64,000 bases of DNA from Linanthus parryae (GCA_023055425.1 JALGPY010000004.1:110959504-111023503), one strand, 5' to 3'. Positions 11,801 to 22,759 are shown, counted from the stretch's first letter. Notes: generated by a model not told the origin, from the letters alone. Numbers and translations: made by a program.

Positions 11801-13213
11801 CATCTTTGAAGTCTTTGGAGCTAGGGAAGAAGGGAGAACAAGCTTGGAGCAAGGATCATCAATTACATTGAAGATTTTAGCGTTTGATCTTCGTTTCTTC
11901 ATCTTTTCTTCATGAACTCTATGATTTTGGATATGTTGAACAATATTATGTCTAGCTAAACTTCTTAAAGCTAGGTGATTGATGGAAAACTAGGGTTTGT
12001 TGGATGATTTTCCGGATTTTTGACTTGATGCATGCTTTTGCTTAATTCTATGAATGTTCTTGTTAGTTTATTCATTCTTGTACTCAATTCTTAGTGTTCT
12101 TGGCTTGATCACCCGTAGAACGCTACTTGTTGATAGAATTGCACGAAAGTGAATTCTTTGAGACGTGTTAAAGAATAGGTAGGTAATCTTGTAGTTTCTT
12201 GAGACCGAGAGGAGATAGAAACTTGATTAATCGTGTGAGGGTAGTTTCGATTGATTGTGTTAGAACTTAGTGAATTCGGTGGACTGATAGGACCCGGTGA
12301 ACGAAGCCTAACAAATTAATTAGATTGTAGTAGTAGACGGAGGTGGACCGAGAGGACCCGAAATCTATTATTTACACAAATTCACGTGAGATCGAGAGAA
12401 GATCGTGATGAGCATTACCCGATATAACTAGAACGTGAGTAGAGTGTTTCATGCATAATTCCGGAAATCGTTAACAACCCTAGGGACATCAATTACCTAG
12501 TTCTTCCTTATTAATCGTATTACATCACAATTTATCTTCATTTAAAGTGAAAATTCTAAAAAAATATTTAGTTACTTGTCATTTAATTTTAGTCGCTTGT
12601 TTGTGGGCGACAACTTTATAAAATTCAAACCCTTCTTACCGGTTACATAGATATCGCATAATTACTTTCTAGTTAAGTAATAATCGTAAATTCCCTTGGG
12701 TTCGATATTCGGAGTCGTAAATACTCCAATACTACTTGACCGTATACTTGCGTTTAAGCGCGTAAAGAAGTCGCGTCAGTAAGGCACCGCCGAGTATGAT
12801 GTAGGGTTCCCCATTGTCATCAGGGAGGAGCTCGTCGGGATGCCCGGTGCCTGAGGCCCAAGGCCACTGGAAAAAGAAGATTGTGCGACAGACGTATGCA
12901 CTATGGACGTGGTTGCCGCCACTCGTAGAGGCAACGAGGCTGTCAGTGATGGGACTGAAGCCCCTGTGGTAGTGTTCTGAGCAATCCTTCCCAATATTGC
13001 CATGATTTGAGCAATCTGGGCGGACTGGGCCTGCATCATCTGAGCTTGACTCTGAATCGTGGCTTGGAGTGCCTCTAAAGAAGGCCCTCCTCCAGCAGCT
13101 ACTTGCGTGTGGACGCTGGGATCGACAGTTGTATTGAGAAGTCCCTCTTCCCCTGAGGTCTCCTCATGGGAGGGGGATCGATCACCATCACGGACGTGTG
13201 CATCGGAAGACAT
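8891..13213 (-). pseudogene. Element A gag-protease polyprotein, broken
   Basis: Reads down the minus strand from ATG at 13213 (MSSDAHVRDGDRSPS). The N-terminal gag part (to 12784) is followed, after the solo LTR at 11195-12778, by the main gag domain (about 11129-10560; FPKSLGLVAYKWYRTLEAGS), a frameshift near 10650, and a knuckle-like WCECHGQLLHPTRECKKL near 10230. The aspartic protease is at 9690-9410 (FVDGGAAVNVIPLSTLELAG). Frameshifts near 9830 and 9410 lead to a degraded tail matching element B, ending near 8891. B continues from there into RT; A does not. Gag would form virus-like particles and protease would process the polyprotein, but this copy cannot. Confidence 0.8.
11195..12778. 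mobile_element. Solo LTR (1584 bp) with 5-bp target duplication GTAAG
   Basis: Begins TGATAACTCC and ends GTCGCGTCA, flanked by GTAAG at 11190-11194 and again at 12779-12783. It interrupts the gag of element A; gag homology resumes on both sides. No internal sequence remains, so it most likely arose by LTR-LTR recombination. The CCTTGGGTTCGATATTCGG stretch near the right end resembles the ends of long gypsy LTRs, suggesting plus orientation, but lineage and strand are not certain. Confidence 0.9.
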
Positions 13214-13249
13214 AATGGAAGGGTTGGAAAATATCGAAGGTGGATGTTT

Positions 13250-13265
13250 CACGTCGGGTTCACCA
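13250..13265 (-). other. Primer binding site of element A
   Basis: Minus strand TGGTGAACCCGACGTG directly after the 5' LTR end. Element B has TGGTGAACCGAACGTG in the same place. I did not match it to a particular tRNA. Confidence 0.65.
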
Positions 13266-13268
13266 AAT

Positions 13269-13922
13269 TGTGAACACATGAATCCCTCGGGGAGATCCAA
13301 GTGTGCACCTCAAGTAGAGAATAGGAACACGGGGAGATGTAGGGTGTGTGTAGGGAGAGGGTAAGCACTGATAACTGCTCGAGAGAGAGACCGTAGGCTA
13401 ATAGAGAGTAGGTTGCTTAGCGTTCCAGGAGCTGAGTGATATCCAGTGTGTAATCAGTGAGCTCTGTGTGTACTCAGTCCCGTAATGGAAAGCTAACGAT
13501 CCTATCCTATATATAGTGGGGAAGTGACCGTTGAGGGGGTTAATGCACCGTAAATGGCGGCTTAATGATAGACCCCCAACGGCACGTTCGACCGTGTATA
13601 TAGGAACCGTTACGTAGCTGCCCGCAAGTATCTGAGACCGTTATGAGATCAACCGCATTTATGGGACACGTAAGCTTAGAACCTCTCAGTCAGTTACTAG
13701 AGGTCGCGCGCGAGCTTGGTTGTCGCGCACGCCCGACGGGCCTTACCCTAGCCTCCAAACCACTAAGTCCCTACAAGTCCCATGTTGATACGCGAGGGCC
13801 CTGTCTCGCAGCCCCCACGTGGATCAGCATAGGTCGTGATCCGGTGTGTATGGAGCACAGCTTGGTGTGCTGGATTGCTGCCATGTGGCCGTGATCTGTC
13901 TGTCTGGAAAGCTGTATCTACA
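13269..13922 (-). mobile_element. 5' LTR of element A (654 bp)
   Basis: Minus strand starts TGTAGATACAGC at 13922 and ends TTCACA at 13269, next to the primer binding site. It matches 5887-6376 closely for its first ~500 bp and the 3' LTR of element B more distantly. It contains TATATATAGTGGGG near 13510, a likely TATA-box region read in reverse. Insertion at 13922 cut into the minus-strand open frame that continues from 14365. Confidence 0.85.
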
Positions 13923-15180
13923 TACGTATTTGTGAGGGAAACACATACCTTAGAAAATGGTAAATTCATATCGTACGCATTCACCATCAAATCCACCATA
14001 TAACGTGGGAACAAAAGAGTGATTTGACTCTCAATGTACTTGCCGTCAAGCCATTCATTATCATCCCGGAGATTCAGGTAGTTGTCGCAGTGCTTCCGAA
14101 GATGTTCATACACGTTCCTAACGAACAAGTAAAAGTACACGGTGGTGTCATTATATCCCTTGGTCCAATTTGAAAATATAGGTCTGTCGGACTTCCATGA
14201 ACTCTTATAACACAGTATGCGATATAGGGGGTGGCCATGGAGGTTCCATTCCGTTGCATGACCCTTAATGCCTGAAAGGGGGTTAGTCTTCTTCATGCAA
14301 TCTTCCGAGCTAGACTTTCCATTAATAGGGGGCTTATACTTTTCTGCTTGGTATTCTCTGCACACTCATACCAATTTTTCCATCCTCTCCTCCCCAGACC
14401 ACATAGACGAATGGTTAACTCAAATTGGCAGATAATTCATAACCCGACCTGAATCCTCGTGGTTCAGAGTGTCGTGCAAATATTCTACGCCAGCCGGATA
14501 GGTTTCATTCTTCAAAATATGCCTAAAAATAGTGTGGATCAACCCCGTCATTTCTGGCGGACCCGGCATGGAAGAAGCATCATTTGTCTTCAGGTTCAAT
14601 GGCAATATTCTACATGAAAAGTCAATTTCTTTTTCTACGTGAGGATCATGATGGACGTCCCAGCTGGCCTTTTGGTGCTTGAAGAAGCAGTTTTCAGGGT
14701 TCTGTAGTGCACCTTGAAGTTGTCCGTCCCAGCCTGCACTGCATTGTACTTATTCCTTGAGAATTGCTTTAACAATTCCTCTAGTATGTGCAGACAGCCT
14801 GTTTCTGTATGTCCGACTACCGTGATCTATTTTATATGCGATCCACTCAGCTAAATCAAAATCATAACCACGATAGTGAAAAAGTATCTTCTTGTCTCGG
14901 TCAACCAATTTAACTTCATCCGTCTTCTGCTGGGCTACTTCTGCAACCATATTGTTCTGAACCTCAACAACGTGCATGTCTCGATCATTTTCTTGTGACA
15001 CCTTGTTGTATTTTCTTTTATTCTTCTTCTTGTTTTTCTTCTTATCTTTCGTCTCATCCTTCCCAGCCGTAGCATATGTACTTATGTAGTTGATTGATGT
15101 CATCCCATTTTCCCATGATATCCGTGTTCGTCTAAGTAACGGGATGGTGCTTCTTTTTATCGCGACTGGCTTTCATGTCG
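13923..15180 (-). pseudogene. Unrecognised broken gene or transposon gene, interrupted by element A
   Basis: Three minus-strand open stretches form one degraded coding region: 15103-14750 (lysine-rich KDKKKNKKKNKRK, then acidic), 14605-14420 and 14365-13923. An overlapping frame near 15170 starts MKASRDKKKHHPVT. The third stretch (for example LRKHCDNYLNLRDDNEWLDG and LLFPRYMVDLM) has normal globular composition and runs straight into the element A LTR, so its 3' end was displaced. I do not recognise the family. An uncharacterised DNA-transposon-associated protein is one possibility. Frameshifts or unmarked introns separate the pieces. Confidence 0.4.
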
Positions 15181-15318
15181 TTGAGTCTCACTATGTGATT
15201 AGCTTCCGCATATTCCTACTATATGAACACCACCAATTGCATATCCTACATCGAACAAAATTTTAGAGTTATACGTTAGCTCATCACAAATACTTATATA
15301 TAATTCTGTATAAAGAAT

Positions 15319-15450
15319 GTCGACATGACGGAGTCGACAGTCAACGTGACAGAGTCGACACTCGACGTAACTGAGTCGACAGACAGTACTTAGTCGACAG
15401 TCGACGTGTCTCATTCGACATTCGACGAGACTGAGTCGACAGTAGTGACG
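15319..15450. repeat. GTCGAC-motif array 1
   Basis: A cluster of about ten GTCGACA / GTCGAC words separated by 8-20 bases, in both orientations (for example GTCGACAGTCAACGTG). It lies in otherwise ordinary AT-rich DNA just upstream of the broken gene at 13923-15180. Confidence 0.75.
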
Positions 15451-15875
15451 TACCAAATCGATGTTGACAAGGACGGTTCGTCACTCTACTACTGTTGTTC
15501 GACCGTCATATCGGTCGCCGCATAAAGAAGACCGCGACTACCAATATTGACATGTTGGTGCATTCCTAATACTTAATCAACATTCATCGGCGGATTACAA
15601 GAAATATAAAATGTACAAATTACCTATTATTATTATTATTGAATCGATCACACAGCATGCATATCGTAATATTACATACCTGCAAGCCATTAGGATCAGC
15701 CATATCGAGTTTGTGTGTTTGCCGTTGTATAAGAGATGGAGGACAAGAAAATATGCTCGAAATTGTGTAAGAGTGCATGACGCAGTAGGGTTTATAGATA
15801 TAAACAGTAAACCATGGGGCCAAACCGTGGTATTGGAGGCGGTTGACCCAAACCGTATATAGTTTTGCTGTTGTT

Positions 15876-16000
15876 GTCGACTTATACATGTCGACTGTCG
15901 ACATGTACATGTCGACACCAGACAAGCCACGTCGACAATTGACATGCTAAGACGACAGTCGATTTGTACGAGTCGACAGTAGACATGATGAGTCGACAGA
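15876..16000. repeat. GTCGAC-motif array 2
   Basis: Second cluster with perfect self-complementary stretches such as CATGTCGACTGTCGACATG. The same motif class as arrays 1 and 3, about 430 bp from array 1. Confidence 0.75.
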
Positions 16001-16669
16001 ATGGCCAAAGTGTGACGAAATCGTGAAACAAACAAATCAAACATCAATACAACTTCACGGATAGTCTTACAAACAAATTAAACATCCATAAAACGTCACC
16101 AATAGTCTTACAAACAAATCAAACCATTACTTCACTACAGTTTGAGATTCAGACAGTTTCTCAATGTCGTCCTCACTATACAACTCCCGTACTTCACAAA
16201 AGGTATGTGGTACTAGCCTTGACCGATGGGAACCGGCTTTTCAACGAATTACCGATTATATCGGTGATCCTCTGCGTGAACCGGATGTTGGTAAATGTAT
16301 CACCCTCTCTCCGACGCTTTGTCCCACGTACGTATACATACCATCATCACCTCTCCCGGATTAGCCTATCGTAACTTATCAACCGGATGTTAGAAACACG
16401 TACCGAGCTCTTTTCATTGCAGCATTGAATGAAACCGCCCATAATCTCCCGGATTAGCCTATCGCAACTTATACCGAGACGAATGGCAAAATCCTTTGGC
16501 ACTATAGTGTTTTGTCCCACGTACGTATGCATACCATCATCACATCTCCATTCCCATAGAATGATACAACCGCCTGGAGTCTCGTAGACATGTCTGAAAT
16601 TATATAAAATTAAACATAGTTAAGGTTTTAGGTCAACAAAATCAATTATAAGGATGAATCTGTCCGTGT

Positions 16670-16835
16670 CTACCTCTATAGGTCAACTGTCGACCTAATC
16701 ATATCGACAGTTGACCTAGACAAGTAGACAGTCGACCAAGCAAAGTCAACTGTCGGCCTACCTAAGTCAACAGTTGACATGCATAGGTCGACATACCATT
16801 CTGGCATGTCGACCAGTGCATGTCGACTATCGACT
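16670..16835. repeat. GTCGAC / GTCAAC-motif array 3
   Basis: Third cluster, with variants GTCAACTGTCGAC, GACAGTTGACC and CATGTCGACCAGTGC. The DNA between the arrays (15451-15875 and 16001-16669) shows no gene; 16160-16560 contains an imperfect direct repeat around CTCTCCCGGATTAGCCTATCG and TCTCCCGGATTAGCCTATCGC. Confidence 0.75.
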
Positions 16836-17109
16836 CCATTTTAAGCACCCGGGTTCTAAATAAGGGCATTTTGGTACTTCAAGTTAAAAGGGTAGCTAAA
16901 TAAGGGTATTTTTGTACTTTCAACAATAAGTGGGTTAGTTACATATGTTGGTGCTTTGTTGCAATGGGTTATACCCCTTGTGCTTTGTTACAATTGTTTT
17001 CGAATTTAGTGCTTATGAGCAATGTATTCCCTTATCTCCCCCTTTCTTAGATCTATTTCTAAATTTTTTTCTTCTTTTTTTTGTTGTGACGAATATTGAG
17101 GGTATAACT

Positions 17110-17283
17110 GGTATTCAAACTTATAATTTAACGAATTCCGTTAGATTTAACGGAACTGCACAAAAACCAAACCACCGGGGAGTATACTGCAACATTTGAG
17201 ACCCCAAGGCTGTCTTTCGCACAAACCAGTAACCACAATTGGGGGGGGGGGGGGGGGGGGGGATAAAATGCAATTAACCATTT
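17110..17283. mobile_element. One terminal arm of a long-TIR DNA transposon
   Basis: Matches the right TIR of the element at 32991-34890: AACGGAACTGCACA, then ATTTGAGACCCC, CGCACAAACC and a terminal GGATAAAATGCAATTAACC. A 22-base G run (17241-17262) replaces the short G run of the other copy. No matching left arm was found upstream, so this is a fragment. Confidence 0.65.
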
Positions 17284-17407
17284 TTTTAATATACCTTACC
17301 AACCCATCCATCCCTAAAATCAACCGTAGCACCCCGTCCCCCTGCCCCCTCTCGGTCCCCTCCCCGGGTTGGAGATGCCCCACGGAAGCTGTGATTTCTG
17401 TATCCGC

Positions 17408-17864
17408 CGCCCAAACATGGTCTTATATTGCTCTTCCTTGTTCTTTCAGTAGATAAAACAGCATTCCAGGCATCAATCGTCCAAAGAACGAAATTGGGTC
17501 GAAGAGTTTCTGAAGTGAAGAAAAAGAAGGTACGATCTTCGAACCCAGATAGATCTCCATAGACCACACTGCTTCTGATTTTTCGGCAATTGTGTGAATG
17601 AAATTACAAACATCCACGAAGCTCTGCAATGCTCCAAAATGTAAAACTCTAATGCTGACCCACCACCAACCACCGTGGTAGAAACCCTAATAACCCAATT
17701 CCTATGGCTATGTCACATTTGGTTTTAGGGTTGTTGTAAACCCAGGTTCGAGGTGACTCTGAAGTTATCTGTGAGCCCTAAATTATCGGTCTTGACCAGT
17801 AATTTGCTCTGTCTGTGCAGGAATTCGTCAATTGCACTTGTCATATCACCACTGTGTCTTAGCT
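17408..17864 (+). promoter_or_regulatory. Conserved 5' region of F-box gene 1
   Basis: Closely matches 58331-58792, upstream of the second intact F-box gene, including CCAAAGAACGAAATTGGGTC and TCTTGACCAGTAATTTGCTC. A pyrimidine-rich CTCTGTCTGTGCAG at about 17810-17820 looks like a 3' splice site, so a 5' UTR intron is possible. No TATA box could be picked with confidence. Confidence 0.55.
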
Positions 17865-19561
17865 ATGGCAGCAACCCCTCTGTGTGAATTACAGGTCCTC
17901 TCAATTCTTCATTCTTTCATGTCCTTTTGATCTAAATTGGCACTTAATGTTAGCATACTAGCATTAGAGATTACAAGTCACATCCCATATTTTATCTTCA
18001 ATCATTTCCTTTTTCCTACTTGGAACTTGGAGGTCTGGTTTTTCTTATTATCTCAATTCAATTGATTTGGTAAACAGGGTAATGATAACTTTGGGGACAG
18101 GATTAGCCAGCTCCCAGATGAGATTCTGGTTAGCATCCTTTCTCGTTTGACGATTAATGAAGCAGGAAGGAGTAGTGTGCTCTCGGGTAGATGGCGCAAT
18201 TTGTGGAAATTGACAACCATTCTCAACTTTGAAGCCCCACCACAAGTTATGAGGTCCAAGTACGTGAGATGGGTCAACGAGGTTCTGAGGTTGCATGAGT
18301 GTACTACGGTGGAAAAGTTTAGAATCCAGTTTTACATGAAAGCAAGTTATGGCAGCCACATTAATGAGTGGATGAAGCTAATGATACTGAAAAGAGCAAA
18401 GACAATAGACATAGACTTGACCTCGGATTCTGGTGAAGTTCTCTACAGTCCTTCACCCGATTGTTATCAATTCATCAAGAGTCCATCAAACTTATCAAAC
18501 ATCATGTGCCTTAGAAGTCTTAGTCTTGTTTGTGTGAATGTCGGTGGAGAACTTGTTGAGTACTTGCTATTCAATTGCCCCCATCTGGAGAGATTGTCTG
18601 TTTCTTGCTCGCAGCATCTACTTAGACTACAAGTGGCTGGTCCGTCCCTCCCATTGAAGTACCTCAAGATTGACGAATGCTATTCATTAGAGTGCATTGT
18701 GCTTTCTGGCCCAAATCTCGTGACCTTTGAATACCTTGGTCGTCAAACAGAGTTTATTATCGGTGACAACCCTTTACTCACTGAGGTATCGCTTTTGGAG
18801 TTTTCCCCAATGCCTTTTCGTTTATGGGCAGTAACAAGTAGTCTTAGTCTTTTCTCGAGCTGTTTCTCACAATTAGAGACCCTTTGGCTGAGCATGCCGT
18901 CTGAGGTAACAAGCCAGTGTGTTATTCTTCTATTGATAGTTCTTATTCTCTCACTCTTGTTGCTGGCATGATCAACTTTTTAACGTGAAGTCATATTTTT
19001 CCTGTGTTGTTCATGTAAACAGTGTGGCTCGAATATGCCCCAAGATGGCGAGCTCAGAAACCTTAATTATCTTGTATTGGCAATTGATTTTAGGAATAGT
19101 TCAACAAGGCTTCTTGATTTTACTAGATTTATAGTTGCAGCTCCTTCTCTAAAAAAGCTCATATTGCGGGTAAATCTATTTCTTATAACTAAATTTCAGC
19201 CTTTAAATTGCACATGCTGGGAAAATTGATGGGTGGCTTTTCATGGTTGTGTTTGTAGCTGACTGTGTCGGTGCCAACGGAAGATGTGATAGAAGAGCCT
19301 GTGATCCAACCGCACGAGTGCCTCAAAGAAGTGGAAATACATTGGCTCTGCGGTGATTGGCTTTGTTTCGACCTTGCAAGGTACGTGGCAAAGGTTGCCA
19401 TTAATCTTGAGAAGATGGCGCTTGATATTGGTTATCCAAGAGGCGGGGTCATGGAGGATTTTGAGGACATAGTGCAAACTGTAAACATGCGAGATCAGAC
19501 AGAGCGGCTGAAGGATATTCTACCTCCTACAGCTAAGTTAACTGTTCGGGCTAGCAGCTGA
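17865..19561 (+). CDS. F-box/LRR/FBD protein, intact gene 1
   Basis: Four exons, all phase 0 with GT-AG introns: 17865-17894, 18078-18905, 19023-19169 and 19259-19561 (TGA); introns of 183, 117 and 89 bp. The product is 435 residues, normal for this family. The F-box lies near residues 17-60 (ISQLPDEILVSILSRL, then SGRWRNLWK), a leucine-rich region spans about 100-330 (for example NCPHLERLSVSC and LPLKYLKIDECYSLECIVL), and the FBD domain lies near 350-400 (HECLKEVEIHW...YVAKVAINLEKM). F-box proteins bind SKP1 and act as substrate receptors of SCF E3 ubiquitin ligases; the substrate here is unknown. The start was chosen because the ten-codon first exon keeps frame and is conserved in the copy at 58793. 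No defect seen. Confidence 0.88.
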
Positions 19562-20126
19562 GGAGAGTTTTCTGATGGATGTTACAATTTGTAGTTTGTT
19601 TGTTTGTTTGTTTGGTTACTTCATGAATGCTTTAGTCCAAAACAAACAGAAAAGAAGCTGACAGGAGGAATGAGTTTTCTGGAGTGGTTGGTTTATGAAC
19701 ATATCCGTGCAAAAATCACACTCACCTGGTTTCTTGTCCCAGTCTAACATGTTGGTGATGGAATTTGCTTTTACTTGTGTTATGTACTATGAACACTGAT
19801 TTTTTTTTTTTTGATTGAGAAATATGAACACTGAATTATTGTAATGGAAGTTGTCGTTATTTCAGAAGATTATGTAGTTCTTGTTTTCTCTGTGGTGATT
19901 TTTGTGGGTCTCCAGCAGTGCAGCTTCAAGAAGTTTTGGTTAAAATTATGCATGCAGTAGTAAGCACATTTCAACTGTTTCCCTTACCAGTCTTCATTTA
20001 ATTGTGTTTCTTTGTTTCCAGCTTAAGATTGTGTCATAGAATGATTGGCTACTTCTAATCATACAACTCAAAGTACCTTGACGTTTAATGGCTCTGTGGC
20101 GTAATGGTTTCTGAGGCCTGAGAGAG
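19562..20126 (+). other. 3' flank of F-box gene 1
   Basis: Contains a GTTT microsatellite (about 19598-19616) and sequence that recurs after the other F-box copies (60531-61000; inverted at 21030-21310; 21480-21620). It is probably 3' UTR plus duplicated downstream DNA. No other gene seen. Confidence 0.6.
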
Positions 20127-21003
20127 ATGTGCCTTAGAAGCCTTAGTCTTGTTTGTTTGAATGTTGATGGAGAACTTGTTGAGTACTTGCTATTCAATTG
20201 CCCCCCATCTAGAGAGATTGTCTGTTTCTTGCTCGCAGCATCTACTTAGACTACAAGTGGCTGGTCCTTCCCTCCCATTGAAGTACCTATAGATTTTCAA
20301 ATGCGGCTCATTAGAGTGCATTGTGCCTTCTGCCCCAAATCTGGTGACCTTTGAATACATTGGTTATCAAATAGAGTTTATTATCGGTAAGAACCCTATA
20401 CTCTCTGAGGTACGGCTTTTCGAGGGTTGCAGAATGTGCAGTCGTTTATGGGCAGTAACAAGTAGTCTTGGTCTGTTTTCGAGCTGTTTCTCACGATTAG
20501 AGACCCTTTGGCTGACCATGCCGCATGAGGTAACAAGCCGTGTTATTCTTCTTTGAGTTCTTATTCTCTCACCCTTGTTTCTGGCATGATCAACTTTTTA
20601 ACATATTTTCATGAATTTTCCTTTGTCGTTCATGTAAGCAGTGTGGTTCGAATATGCCCCAAGCTGGCTAGCTCAGAAACCTCAAGTATTATGTATTGGA
20701 TATTGTTTTTTTGGCAAGATACGAGGCTTCGTGGTCTTACTAGATTTATAGTGGCTGCTCCTTCTCTAGCAAAGCTCAAATTGTTGGTAAACCCTATATT
20801 TCTTATGACTATATTTCTTATAACTGAAGTTAAGCCATAATTTTAGTCGCACATGCTGGGAAAATTGATGGGTGGCTTTTCGTGGTCGTGTTTGTAGTTG
20901 ACTGTGTCGGTGCCAAGGGCAAACATGACAGAAGAAGAGCCTGTGATCCAACTGCCTGAGTGCCTCAAAGAAGTGGAAATACAATGGCTGTGTGGTATGG
21001 TAA
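20127..21003 (+). pseudogene. F-box/FBD pseudogene 2 (5' and 3' truncated)
   Basis: Begins inside the LRR part of exon 2 (equivalent to gene 1 near 18507); the F-box is missing. Splice sites are kept: exon 2 ends at 20529, exon 3 starts at 20642 and exon 4 starts at 20898. Defects: an extra C in a C-run near 20200, a stop replacing a Lys codon near 20290 (CCTATAGATT), and a stop in exon 3 (GGCTAGCTC, near 20667). The FBD exon is cut after about 105 bp, where the orientation of the homology flips. It does not encode a working protein. Confidence 0.85.
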
Positions 21004-21029
21004 GGGAAACAATTGAGATGTGCTTTGAA

Positions 21030-21490
21030 CACACGTGTTGCAGAATTTAATCAGAACTTCTTGAAGCTGCACTGCTGCAGAAGACAAAAATCACCACGAT
21101 TGAAGAGAAAAGGAGAATTACATAATCTTCTGAAATAACGACAACTTTCATTACAATAATTCAGTGTTCGTAGTACATAACACGAGTAAAAGCAACTCCA
21201 TCACAAACATGTTAGAAATGGGACAAGAAACGAAGTGCGCATGTTTTTTGCACAAATTACGAACTGAAAGTCTGAAACAGACATCATAAAATTCCTCCAT
21301 TCGTTACTAGAACAGTTAGCTGTAGGAGGTAGAGTGTCTTTTAGCCAATCTGTCTGTTTCACTGGTTTACAGTTTGCACTATCTCCTCATAAGACTTCAT
21401 GTCCCAGCATGGTGGACAACCTATATGAAGCAACATCTTCTCAAGGTTGATGGCAACCTTTGCCAGGTACCTTGCAATCTCAAAACCATG
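21030..21490 (-). pseudogene. Inverted FBD exon and 3' UTR fragment
   Basis: On the minus strand this reads the middle and end of the FBD exon (21490 to about 21310: GCAAGGTACCTGGCAAAGG, GAGATAGTGCAAACTGTAAA, CTACCTCCTACAGCTAA), followed by the 3' UTR seen after genes 1 and 4 (21310-21030). It faces pseudogene 2, so a transcript through both would contain long stretches complementary to F-box mRNAs. Confidence 0.8.
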
Positions 21491-22202
21491 CCAATTACCG
21501 TCTTCATTCATTTGGCTTTCTCTTCCAGCTTAAAATTGTGTCATAGAATCATTTATTAGTTTTAATCATACAACTCAAAGTACCTTGACGTTTTTTGGCT
21601 TTGTGGCGTAATGGTTTCACACAGTTGCCCGAAGTTGGCAGACGTGTCTTGGGTAAACTCACCCGCGCCTTGGTTGTAGAATAGTCATCGGATTATAATG
21701 TAATGATGCTCTTTGTTTTTATTAAAAAGGAACTTTTCCTTTTTCACTTAGGTCTACAGAATATGATTTAGGAGCAGTTCTCAGTTTAGAGCCTTAGAGG
21801 TCACAGGGAAAATGAGTCCATCTTCAACCAAGCCAGCGTAATTTAAGGTTGCATCGAAGTTACATAACATAATGGGACATGTACATTAGTGCTGGTACAG
21901 ACAAAATCTTGATTAGATATGGCAATAAGAATGGCTCTCCTGAATGCAGATATCTGAGAAATTTAAGGACTGAAGAGGGAGATCAAAATCTGATCTCAGT
22001 CAGAGAAGCTACAGTTGCTGTGAATTCAAGTTGCTGCATGCAGTAGTATGCTCACACAACACATCTCAACTGACAATACCTTCCCCACTTTCACCAAAAT
22101 GTGTTCATGTTTCAGTAACCATCCTGTAGCTGGTGCGAACATAGAAAAGAGAAGTGCATCCTCACTTGAATGAAGGGGTATTTAAAATCCTCATAAAAAT
22201 AG

Positions 22203-22313
22203 AGAGCAAACAGAATAGAGATAAGATTGACCCCGTACTTTGGTGAAGTTCACTATAATCCTTTCAGCCGAGTGTTGTCAACACTTCAAGAGTCCGTAAA
22301 ACTTGTCGACACC
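22203..22313 (+). pseudogene. Degraded F-box exon-2 fragment
   Basis: About 110 bp that align by eye with gene 1 at 18392-18505 (AGAGCAAA...ATAGAGATA...GGTGAAGTTC...CTTCAAGAGTCC). It is too short and mutated to encode anything and marks an older copy. Confidence 0.6.
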
Positions 22314-22688
22314 CTTTTGTCTCGTTGAATAAAAAACGATGGTTATTTTTTTCACTTTTCGACACTGATGGCCTCTTTTCCTTTAGTCCAACAATTTCAT
22401 CTCATCCTCAGTCGCCCCTTGGCTGGTAGGATATGAAGGGTAAATCATACTGATACCCCTATCATATCCTCAAGCGAGACATGGGAAAAAAGAACTCAGG
22501 ATATATACCATCCTCTATACCTATCTCATATCACTTGTCCTAGTATTTTTAAAGTACTAGTATGACGCAAAACATTCACCAAAAAGGGAATCAACATATC
22601 GAGATCCCTGCGCGTATGGCTAGGTCTTGAGGTTAGACCGTGGGGCAACCCAAGGGCTTCCCAATGGGTAGGTGTTGTAAGTTCCAAC

Positions 22689-22689
<1 letters not shown>

Positions 22690-22731
<42 letters not shown>
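22690..22731. repeat. (GT)n(TA)n microsatellite
   Basis: GTGTGTGTGTGT followed by about 15 TA units, directly abutting the Helitron 3' end; the last base is the host T expected there. Confidence 0.9.
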
Positions 22732-22732
<1 letters not shown>

Positions 22733-22742
22733 TAGTAAGGAG

Positions 22743-22759
22743 CACGTGCGTTGCACGTG
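22743..22759 (-). other. Helitron 3' terminal hairpin
   Basis: Perfect 7-bp stem with a 3-base loop (CACGTGCGTTGCACGTG on the plus strand), placed as expected just inside the CTAG end. It serves as the termination signal of rolling-circle transposition. Confidence 0.85.

Larger units (their letters stand above)
5887..13922 (-). mobile_element. Element A: internally deleted Tat-type Ty3/gypsy retrotransposon
   Basis: Minus-strand element bounded by a 5' LTR (13269-13922) and a truncated 3' LTR (5887-6376). It keeps the primer-site region, gag and protease. It then passes directly into a tandem-repeat block and a 3' noncoding region, with no reverse transcriptase, RNase H or integrase. Its gag, protease, LTR starts (TGTAGATA) and tandem-repeat core match element B at 42499-56626, so both belong to one family. 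A copia LTR remnant (about 6.9-8.4 kb) and a solo LTR (11195-12778) are nested in it. Movement would need enzymes supplied in trans. Confidence 0.75.
21491..22731. other. Duplicated F-box downstream flank, no gene
   Basis: Sequence up to about 21740 matches the downstream flanks at 19990-20110, 29940-30030 and 60890-61500. A degraded exon-2 relic is at 22203-22313. Further right no coding sequence is seen; a TG/TA microsatellite ends the interval. Confidence 0.5.

Noticed and set aside
15319..15450. GTCGAC clusters as a CRISPR-like or satellite array
   Set aside because: Spacing is irregular and motifs occur in both orientations; there is no fixed unit.
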